A stretch of DNA of 64,000 nucleotides from Planctomycetota bacterium (GTDB taxonomy: Bacteria; Planctomycetota; UBA8108; JACQVS01), in the NCBI GenBank assembly GCA_028280485.1, contig JANQLS010000085.1, forward strand, positions 294,800-358,799. The letters run 5' to 3'. This document shows, one piece after another, positions 25,182 through 32,094 of the stretch. The notes under the pieces are model-generated. The model was not told where the DNA came from and did not search any database. It saw only the letters and a program-made list of their open reading frames with translations. Position numbers and translations under genes: made by a program. The first letter of the stretch is position 1, and each line of letters opens with the position of its first letter.

Positions 25182-27968
25182 ATGTACCAACTCCTAAAAG
25201 CTCTCCTCACCGGATGGCTTTTACTTCAAGTCGTGGGATGCAATCTCCTGGTGGATATGAAGCCACCAAAACGAGTCGAAGGAATTACCAATCCCATAAA
25301 GCCCTTAACTTCGGGTGAACTATTTAGCTATAGCCTGCAAAATCTAGGGGAAGTCGAGCCTGGGCTTCTCTATCGCTCCCAAAAACCGGGTTCCGGTTTG
25401 TTGAAGTTTTTAAAAGAAAGAGTGCGCTTGGGTAAAGTGATCAACCTCATGGGGGGATCGGATCCTGAAGAAGAGAAGGTTCTAAAAGAGTTAGATGTCG
25501 ATTATCACTTTCTTCCGATGAGTTTGGTGGAGCCTCCACCGTTAGAGTATCTTTTAACTTTCATAAAACTTACTCACGAAGCGAAAGCCGAAGGAAAAAG
25601 TGTCTTACTCCATTGTCGCGTCGGCGCCGACCGAACTGGGGCTTTAATTGGAATGTGGAGAAGAATCTTTCAAGATTTCGACGATTTTGATGCCATCAAA
25701 AGAACTTCACTTCTCCATCGTCATCTTCACACCACCGTTCCGATGACCTACGAAGCCATCGAGCGATTGAGGCCTGAGTGGTTTAAACCTCTCGTCGATG
25801 ATCCGACTCTGTTTGACGATGAAGAGTTCATGCAGAATTTGAAGAGTAAGTATTATAAGAATCAACCTCTGCTTTCGGGGGCGAGAACCACCACCAAGGG
25901 AAAACTCAAAGCAGGAAGTGCTAAAGTTGATTTGGCAGAGGGTCTTTCTTTTCCAGTTCAGATGGCCACCTACGGTCCCTGGCCGGGAAAGGCTGAAGAA
26001 GTGAGATCCCCGGTTTACGCTCGCTCAGTGGTCTTAGAATCGGGTTCAAAAAAGATTGCTTGGGTCGCTTGCGATCTACTTTTAATCCATCAGTCTTTAC
26101 GATCATCTGTTCTAAACTCATTGAATGAAAAGAATATTCTAATCGATGATCTCATGCTTTCTGCTACTCACACTCACACCAGTATTGGGGGATTTGTCGA
26201 TCATGGTATGTCCGAGCTTTACATTTTAGGAAAGTACGATGAGAAGATTAAGAATCATCTCGTCACCAAAATTGTTTCATCGATTGAAAAAGCAAATCAA
26301 GGCTTGAAAGATGCGAAGCTTGGAACGGGGCGTGCTTGGGGAAACGGTTTAAATTACAACCGTCGAAGGGGTGATACGGTAGATCCTGAAATCGGAATCC
26401 TTAAAATTACTACTCTTGATGACAAGCCTCTAGTGACCGTGATCAATTTTGCGGGGCACCCAATTCTTGAGCCTGGTGATGGAAAACTCTCAGGTGATTA
26501 CCCTGGTCGTCTTAATCAGATGCTGGATCAAAAGCTGGGGATGGGCATGTTCTTAAATGGAAGTTTAGGAGACTTGAATGCTTGCCCCGAGGGAGAAGAG
26601 GGAAGCTGGAGAGTTGAAGGAGATGCTAAAAAATTAGCAGATCAGTTATTTTCAAAAATTGAAAAAGCCTACTCTTTTATTGAAACTCAAGAACAGATCA
26701 CTCTCGGCTCAATGACCGCCTGGATCAGTCTGCCGCCATTAAATTTAGGTTTCGTTCCTGATTTTATGTTCCCATTAGATCACCTCTTGGGATCTCTTGT
26801 TGGTTGGCCCGAGAGAGTTCCCCTCCAAGCCATTCGCATCGGTGATCTCGCCGTTCTTTCAACCTCGACTGAGCTGGGAGTGCGCTTGGGCCTATTGATT
26901 AAGAGAGACAGCCCTAGTGATCAAACTTTCGTCGTGTCTCACGCCAATGGTTATGCTGGCTATGCGGTTTTACCCCAGAATTATGCGCTTAAGAAACTGG
27001 ACCCCACTTCGATGGTTTTGGTCAATGGATCGACTGAAGGAAAACGACTCGTCGATGATTCCAGGATGATGCTTTATGAGTTTTGGCCTGAGAAAATACT
27101 CTCCAAAAGAGAAAATAGGGAATGGGTTGAAGAAATCATCGAAGAAGATTCCGACTTTAGAAAGTCGGTGGTGCGAGGTCAGACCCAACGCTTGTATCGA
27201 CAGGGGAATGGAATCTTTTCTCGGTTTAGTTTAGAAGCAAGCCAACTTTACCTCAAAGATCTTCATGGTGGAAATCGTTTAAAGGGGACCTTACGCGAAA
27301 GTCGATTGAGTTTGAGGTTCAAGACTCCTAAAGGAATAAATTTTAGTTTGAGCACTGGCTACTGGAGATCTGACTGGAAAACCCTCTCCGGTGAAAAGCG
27401 CGATCACGAAGGTGCTACTGATTTAGAGGTTAGTTATGATTACAATTGGCGTCTTTATGAAAATGAAGATCATGGAATTGGATTGTACCTCTCACCTGAA
27501 ATTGCCCTGATCGCACCAACTGGTGATTCACATAGGTCGGCTCCGTTCGCTTATGCGCCGGCAGCAGGAGTTTTTCAGTCTCGTCTCGGAACTTCTGTCG
27601 ATTTTGTTTGGAATACTTACCGTACGATCAGTTTAGAAACTCGTGCTGTCATCCCATGGGAGAAAAATTCAGGACGGCGTCCGGGAGAAAGATGGGAGAC
27701 ATCGCTTAGGTACAGTGAGCGTCACGGGTTTGTCACCTGGTACCTCGACTGGGTGGCTCAGGTGCGATTCAAAGATTCTCGAAGAGGTGGAAGAAACGAA
27801 AATGATGTGCCTTCTCTCGCTCACTCGATCGGCTTCCGTCCGGGATTAGTTTTCCATTTTGGGAATTATGTAAATGCCTTTGCGCAGTTTCATATTCCGC
27901 TCCTGCGACACGGCAAGGGTGTTTCAGAAGGTCGTGGGGGTTGGTTAGGCTTATCCTTCACATTTTGA
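25182..27968 (+). CDS. Lipoprotein fusion: tyrosine-phosphatase + ceramidase-like + beta-barrel-like domain
   Basis: A 928-residue protein. The N-terminus ends in VVGC, a lipobox, so Cys20 is probably lipidated. Residues 45-205 form a dual-specificity/tyrosine-phosphatase domain with the complete P-loop H144-C145-x5-R151-T152 (HCRVGADRTG). Residues 245-640 match the neutral/alkaline non-lysosomal ceramidase N-terminal domain: zinc-type H330-T-H332 (SATHTHTS), 'NFAGHP', 'SGDYPG' and 'NGSLGDLN' with S461 at the nucleophile position. Residues about 690-928 have alternating beta strands with glycines and aromatics and a terminal Phe ('LGLSFTF'), as in outer-membrane barrels. Phosphatase plus amidase suggests action on phospholipid, sphingolipid-like or other external substrates at the envelope (inference). 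No partner gene overlaps it. Confidence 0.82.
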   Translation: MYQLLKALLTGWLLLQVVGCNLLVDMKPPKRVEGITNPIKPLTSGELFSYSLQNLGEVEPGLLYRSQKPGSGLLKFLKERVRLGKVINLMGGSDPEEEKVLKELDVDYHFLPMSLVEPPPLEYLLTFIKLTHEAKAEGKSVLLHCRVGADRTGALIGMWRRIFQDFDDFDAIKRTSLLHRHLHTTVPMTYEAIERLRPEWFKPLVDDPTLFDDEEFMQNLKSKYYKNQPLLSGARTTTKGKLKAGSAKVDLAEGLSFPVQMATYGPWPGKAEEVRSPVYARSVVLESGSKKIAWVACDLLLIHQSLRSSVLNSLNEKNILIDDLMLSATHTHTSIGGFVDHGMSELYILGKYDEKIKNHLVTKIVSSIEKANQGLKDAKLGTGRAWGNGLNYNRRRGDTVDPEIGILKITTLDDKPLVTVINFAGHPILEPGDGKLSGDYPGRLNQMLDQKLGMGMFLNGSLGDLNACPEGEEGSWRVEGDAKKLADQLFSKIEKAYSFIETQEQITLGSMTAWISLPPLNLGFVPDFMFPLDHLLGSLVGWPERVPLQAIRIGDLAVLSTSTELGVRLGLLIKRDSPSDQTFVVSHANGYAGYAVLPQNYALKKLDPTSMVLVNGSTEGKRLVDDSRMMLYEFWPEKILSKRENREWVEEIIEEDSDFRKSVVRGQTQRLYRQGNGIFSRFSLEASQLYLKDLHGGNRLKGTLRESRLSLRFKTPKGINFSLSTGYWRSDWKTLSGEKRDHEGATDLEVSYDYNWRLYENEDHGIGLYLSPEIALIAPTGDSHRSAPFAYAPAAGVFQSRLGTSVDFVWNTYRTISLETRAVIPWEKNSGRRPGERWETSLRYSERHGFVTWYLDWVAQVRFKDSRRGGRNENDVPSLAHSIGFRPGLVFHFGNYVNAFAQFHIPLLRHGKGVSEGRGGWLGLSFTF

Positions 27969-28073
27969 TGCAGATCGTTTAAAACCTGGTAGGACATCGC
28001 CCAGGTTTTGACTTCCTATCCTTTTAGGACTACCTACTAACACTGTTGATTCGTGTGATGGAGCAGATTAAAT

Positions 28074-28880
28074 ATGATGCTTCGATTCTTACTTTTGGGG
28101 ATGCTGATGCTCACGGCCTCAGCTTGTTCATCTCAAGTTCCATTTAGAATGAGAATACTCACCTACAACGTGCATCACGGAGAAGGATTAGATAAAAAAA
28201 TCGACTTAGGCCGAATCGCAAGCCTTATTGATTCTTTGTCTCCTGATCTTGTCGCTCTTCAAGAAGTCGACCAAAAGACCCAACGATCGGATGGCGTGGA
28301 TCAACTCGAAGTCTTGGCAAATTTGACCGGACTCCATCCTGCGGGTGGGGGGCATTTAGATTATGGTGGTGGAAAATACGGGAACGCCATCTTGAGTCGA
28401 TTCCCCGCAGTTCAACAAAAACAAATTGATTTACCCCAAGCGGCCACAAATGGGGAAGCCCGCTCTGCATCGATTGCCGAATTTGAGCCGGGGGATCCCC
28501 GAGGCCCTCAAAAGGTTGTCTTTGTTTCTACCCATTTCGACATCGGGAGAGATGAAGCTCATCGTCTCGAATCAGCAAAAACGATTACCAAAGAGATCCA
28601 AGAGAGTTACGAAGCATCTCAGCCTGTGATTTTAGCGGGAGATTTCAATTCGCGTTTTGAAAGTAAGACGGTTGAGCTACTGAACGAAGATTGGTTTGCT
28701 TCAAATACCGATTATCCTCGCCCAACTTATCCTGCCGGCAATCCAAAGATTCAAATCGATTATGTCTTTGTGAGACCGGGTAGAGAATGGAAGATTGTTT
28801 CAACCCAAGTGGTTGAAGAGGAAGTCGCGAGTGACCATCGGCCTCTATTGGTGGTGCTTGAATGGCGAGGGCGAGAGTAA
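28074..28880 (+). CDS. Endonuclease/exonuclease/phosphatase (EEP) family lipoprotein
   Basis: A 268-residue protein whose N-terminus ends in SAC with a hydrophobic lead, a likely lipobox (Cys18). The whole EEP catalytic set is visible in order: 'LTYNVHHGEG' (Asn), 'ALQEVDQ' (Glu, metal), 'VSTHFDIG' (His), 'LAGDFNSR' (Asp/Asn) and 'SDHRPLLVVL' (Asp/His). EEP enzymes cleave phosphodiester or phosphomonoester bonds in nucleic acids, inositol phosphates or sphingomyelin. As it is exported and follows the phosphatase-ceramidase lipoprotein by 105 bp on the same strand, a phospholipase or sphingomyelinase-like activity is as possible as a nuclease. The two may form a small lipid-turnover unit (inference). 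Confidence 0.85.
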   Translation: MMLRFLLLGMLMLTASACSSQVPFRMRILTYNVHHGEGLDKKIDLGRIASLIDSLSPDLVALQEVDQKTQRSDGVDQLEVLANLTGLHPAGGGHLDYGGGKYGNAILSRFPAVQQKQIDLPQAATNGEARSASIAEFEPGDPRGPQKVVFVSTHFDIGRDEAHRLESAKTITKEIQESYEASQPVILAGDFNSRFESKTVELLNEDWFASNTDYPRPTYPAGNPKIQIDYVFVRPGREWKIVSTQVVEEEVASDHRPLLVVLEWRGRE

Positions 28881-28895
28881 ATCATTAAAAGAATC

Positions 28896-28963
28896 TTAAT
28901 AAGCCCGGAGCGTAAGCGACGGGATTAGTGGAATACCCGTCGCTTACGCTCCGGGCTTATTAA
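28896..28963. repeat. Palindromic element, family A variant, compact
   Basis: Perfect 27-nt inverted arms (28897-28923 and 28936-28962) with only 12 nt between. The core is AAGCCCGGAGCGTAAGCGAC. It lies between the convergent EEP and STN-like genes and would fold into a very stable hairpin on either transcript. Confidence 0.9.
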
Positions 28964-28992
28964 CATTTGCGCTTAAGTATTTGAATTAGATC

Positions 28993-29637
28993 TTAAAGAT
29001 CGTTGTCTTGATCAATCCCACCTAGTCCCAGCTTGGGTGCGCGGAAGTTTTTAGGCTTTCGAATCAAATCCGTGATGTTGTAGTACTTGGTATATTTCTT
29101 AGGCTTGTACTCCGACACGTGCACCAAGCTGAGTGCTCCGTACTGAATTTGGAATCTGAAATCTCCGAGTTGAAATGCGATAAGGTCCAAGACGTATTCC
29201 ATATCGACTCTTTCGAACGACAAATTAATCTCAGCATCGCTATCCTTGAGTGCTCTCCTCGCCTTTCGACTCACGATGATATTGATATGGGTAAGTTTTG
29301 AAAGCACTGCCACCGAGTTGACAATATCGTTCGACTGAAATTTAAACGACAGGCGAGTTCTTTTGATGTCGTTTGCAACTTCTAAATCTCTTCGTGATGA
29401 AAACTCGGGATGGACTGTGTCTAAAACGGATGTACGCTTTTTGTTCTTTTCTAAAACGTCTTCGATGAGTTCGATAATGGTTTCAGGGGAGAAGCCAATC
29501 GATTCCACTTCTTCATCTTCGAGTTCAATGGTGTAAGAGTGAATGGAATGAGGAGCAAAGGAAAGCAGTAGGACAGTAAGAAGGAAAGCTCGACTTTTTA
29601 ATCGGAATAAAGATCTAGGCTGGAAAGAAATGTTCAT
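28993..29637 (-). CDS. Exported STN/secretin-N-like domain protein
   Basis: A 214-residue protein with an N-terminal signal sequence at about residues 12-35 ('AFLLTVLLLSFAPHSIHSY'). Residues 75-185 resemble the short secretin/TonB N-terminal (STN) fold seen in many planctomycete proteins: 'RLSFKFQSNDIVNSVAVLSKLTHINIIVS', 'INLSFERVDMEYVLDLIAFQLGDFRF' and 'YYNITDLIRKPKNFRAP'. No secretin pore domain follows, so it would be a free-standing periplasmic module, perhaps a binding or adaptor part. It is convergent with the EEP gene across a palindrome and divergent from the YpdA-type reductase. The exact role is unknown. Confidence 0.6.
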   Translation of the reverse strand: MNISFQPRSLFRLKSRAFLLTVLLLSFAPHSIHSYTIELEDEEVESIGFSPETIIELIEDVLEKNKKRTSVLDTVHPEFSSRRDLEVANDIKRTRLSFKFQSNDIVNSVAVLSKLTHINIIVSRKARRALKDSDAEINLSFERVDMEYVLDLIAFQLGDFRFQIQYGALSLVHVSEYKPKKYTKYYNITDLIRKPKNFRAPKLGLGGIDQDNDL

Positions 29638-29922
29638 TAGGATGTTTCAATCAGTTCAGAAGGGTAAGCTGGCTGTAAAATTGGATCGGGGCTTTTAATA
29701 TTAATCGATTTCAAGGGCAGTGAAAGTAATTTGTTTCTGCTGAATAACCCAGGCTCATGAGTATCTGCAACTTGATGAGTTCCCCAAGGGCTTATTTTAA
29801 CTTAGTTTACAGAGTAGAGACGGAGATTGTGAAAATACCTGTTTTTTAAGGTCTTAGAAAACAGTACAAGTAGGGATTCAAATGAAGTCGTTCACCCCAT
29901 CGAAGTCACCTCGGATTTTCTC

Positions 29923-30894
29923 ATGAGTCAAGTCGATCTATTAATCGTTGGTGCTGGTCCCATCGGTATCGCCTGTGCAGTAGAAGCGAAGCGTGCGGGT
30001 TTCTCTTGTCAGATTATTGAAAAGGGCTGTATCACCGATGCTTTATTTAAATTCCCTCCTCAGCTAGTTTTCTTTTCGACGCCAGAGCTTCTGGAAATTG
30101 GTGAGATTCCCATGCTGATTTCCGGGAGCAAACCATCGCGTAGTGATCTTTTAAAATATTACCGAAGAGTGGTGGAGCACTTTTCATTGAACGTCCAAAC
30201 ATTTGAAACCGTAACGAGCATCGACGGTGATTTAAAAAATGGATTCACGGTCATCAGTGATAAGAATCAGTACTCTGCTAAGCGAGTCGTTTTAGCCGTT
30301 GGATTTTATGATCACCCTAATCTGTTGAATGTCCCCGGGGAGGAGCTTTCAAAAGTATCCCATTACTATACTGAACCTTTCCCCTACTATCAGCGTGATG
30401 TGGTGGTCATCGGAGGACAAAACTCTGCCGCTGAAGCCGCCTTAGAACTCTATCGCAATGGAGCTCGGGTCACCTTGGTTCATCGAGGAGAAGAATTAGG
30501 TCGGTCGGTTAAGTATTGGGTTCGCCCTGATATTGAGAATCGAATAAAAGAAGGCAGTATCAAAGCTTACTTTAAGAGTCGGGTTACCAGGGTTGAAGAA
30601 ACAGAGATCGAGATCGAGGATTCACAAGGGAAGACACATTCGCTTCAAAACGATTTCGTTTTCGCATTAACGGGATACCACGCAGATTTCGATTTTTTAA
30701 CTCACGCCGGCATCACCTTGGAAGGACCTACTCGTCGTCCGACTCATAGCGAAGATACGATGGAAACCAATCGTCCTGGAGTTTATATCGCTGGGGTGGC
30801 TACCGGGGGGACGAACACGACGCGGATCTTTATTGAGAACGGCCGTGAGCACGCCAAACGCATCGCTCAGCATTTGATCTCGACTGCGAGCTGA
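29923..30894 (+). CDS. ypdA: YpdA-family bacillithiol-disulfide reductase
   Basis: A 323-residue cytoplasmic flavoprotein with the same length as Bacillus YpdA (Bdr). The FAD-binding GxGxxG is at 8-13 (GAGPIG). The NAD(P)H motif lies near 160-175 ('VVVIGGQNSAAEAALEL'). Family-specific phrases match closely: 'GFYDHPNLLNVPGEEL', 'VSHYYTEPFPYYQRDVVVIGG', 'SVKYWVRPDIENRI' and the C-terminal 'GVYIAGVATGG'. YpdA reduces bacillithiol disulfide with NADPH and completes the bacilliredoxin cycle. The bacilliredoxin gene follows 202 bp downstream on the same strand, which strongly supports this assignment over thioredoxin reductase; the CxxC of thioredoxin reductase is absent. Whether the host makes bacillithiol or another thiol cannot be seen here. 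Confidence 0.85.
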   Translation: MSQVDLLIVGAGPIGIACAVEAKRAGFSCQIIEKGCITDALFKFPPQLVFFSTPELLEIGEIPMLISGSKPSRSDLLKYYRRVVEHFSLNVQTFETVTSIDGDLKNGFTVISDKNQYSAKRVVLAVGFYDHPNLLNVPGEELSKVSHYYTEPFPYYQRDVVVIGGQNSAAEAALELYRNGARVTLVHRGEELGRSVKYWVRPDIENRIKEGSIKAYFKSRVTRVEETEIEIEDSQGKTHSLQNDFVFALTGYHADFDFLTHAGITLEGPTRRPTHSEDTMETNRPGVYIAGVATGGTNTTRIFIENGREHAKRIAQHLISTAS

Positions 30895-31096
30895 ATTGAA
30901 CTTTCGCCCGAGAAAGAGCTTGAAAAGAAACATATACAGTTTAGTATTCTTTCTTGGTCAACAGCTCGGATTATTCCTGAGCAAGGCTCAAATTCAGGCC
31001 CAAAAGCCGATTATGATCCGAAGCTGAGAAACCTTATCCCCTGCAAGAACAGCTGTAAGATATTTAAAAACATATACTTAGAAATTGGAGCTTAAA

Positions 31097-31648
31097 ATGA
31101 GCACCGGTGGTCAACCCCCCATGTACGATCCTGAAGCGGTCAAGCCCATGCGAGAAGAACTCGTGCAAGTAGGCGTGAAGGAACTCCTGACTCCTGAGGA
31201 TGTGGAGTCTGCAATCGGTGAGAATTCTACCGGCATCTCGTTGCTGGTGGTCAATTCCGTTTGTGGTTGCGCTGCGGGTGGTGCGCGTCCTGGAGTGATG
31301 TTGTCACTTCAAAATGACCTCATCCCCGATAACTCCTACAGCGTTTTCGCCGGAATGGAACGCGAGGCTGTCGACAAGGCTCGAGGATTGATGAAGGATG
31401 TTCCACCTTCTTCACCTTGTATCGCCATTTTCAACGAAGGCGAATTGTTTGGTGTTTTACCTCGCCAACAAATCGAAGGACGGAGTGCCGTCGAGATTTC
31501 GGAAGCACTCAAGAACGCCTTCAATCAAGTTTGCTCTCGTAAGGGACCTTCGATTTCAAAAGAAGAATTTGAAAAAATCACCACTCAGCAATCTTGTGGA
31601 TCACAGATTCCAAAGTTTGGTGGTGGGGTTATGCCTGGCAATATTTAA
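31097..31648 (+). CDS. BrxA/BrxB-family bacilliredoxin
   Basis: A 183-residue protein from the ATG at 31097, preceded by GGAG (31087-31090) at 6-nt spacing; an in-frame TTG at 31085 is less likely. The fold is thioredoxin-like, with the diagnostic CGC active site C56-G-C58 in 'VVNSVCGCAAGGARPGV' and the phrases 'MYDPEAVKPMREEL', 'SLQNDLIPD' and 'GELFGVLPRQQIEGR'. Bacilliredoxins remove bacillithiol from S-bacillithiolated proteins. The protein is about 38 residues longer than the usual 145, with a C-terminal tail containing another Cys ('QQSCGSQIPKFGGG'). It pairs with ypdA upstream and is closed by a good terminator. Confidence 0.87.
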   Translation: MSTGGQPPMYDPEAVKPMREELVQVGVKELLTPEDVESAIGENSTGISLLVVNSVCGCAAGGARPGVMLSLQNDLIPDNSYSVFAGMEREAVDKARGLMKDVPPSSPCIAIFNEGELFGVLPRQQIEGRSAVEISEALKNAFNQVCSRKGPSISKEEFEKITTQQSCGSQIPKFGGGVMPGNI

Positions 31649-31697
31649 GCGGCCAGCATTCCTAAAGAATTCACTATTTTAATAAATTGAAAATCTG

Positions 31698-31736
31698 AAG
31701 CACTTAGATCCACGAAGGGTCTAAGTGCTTTTTTTT
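31698..31736 (+). terminator. Rho-independent terminator after the bacilliredoxin gene
   Basis: AAGCACTTAGA (from 31698) pairs with TCTAAGTGCTT (to 31730) around a short loop, followed by an uninterrupted T-run. It sits about 50 bp after the stop and is a textbook intrinsic terminator. Confidence 0.9.
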
Positions 31737-32094
31737 GTAATGAGAGGTGAGAAGTTCAAGATAATTCCCCTGAATGATTTATGGAACAACGGGGAAGGTT
31801 ATTGGACTCGTGATATTTTAGTGTCAACTCTTGGTTAAAATCGCTCATTTTCAACGGCATTTTGGGAATCAAAACGTCCATGCCTTGACCAATTCCTGAG
31901 GTTAAAGAGTTTCCCAAAGAATATTGAATTTATCGCCGAATCAGTGACGTGAAGACATTTGTACGAGTCTGAATTTCAGGGCTGGGTGCGAATGGATTTC
32001 CAGTCTGAATAACGAGGATTTTTATCTGCACTTCCGGTACCAGTAAGTTCCAAACCGTTGGCTTGTCTCTTTTGTGTCTTTTTTATAAGTACTA
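31737..32094. other. Leader region upstream of the GGDEF-EAL gene
   Basis: About 358 bp with no supported ORF. TTTGGGAA (31861-31868) and TTCCCAAA (31911-31918) are perfect 8-bp inverted repeats. Inside them TTGACC/GGTTAA gives a second imperfect pairing, so a nested stem-loop is possible. It does not match the c-di-GMP riboswitch consensus known to me. The ATG at 32095 lacks a good Shine-Dalgarno. Confidence 0.4.

Noticed and set aside
31884..31912. TTGACC as a -35 box before the GGDEF-EAL gene
   Set aside because: No reasonable -10 box lies 16-18 nt downstream, and the bases are part of the nested stem-loop.
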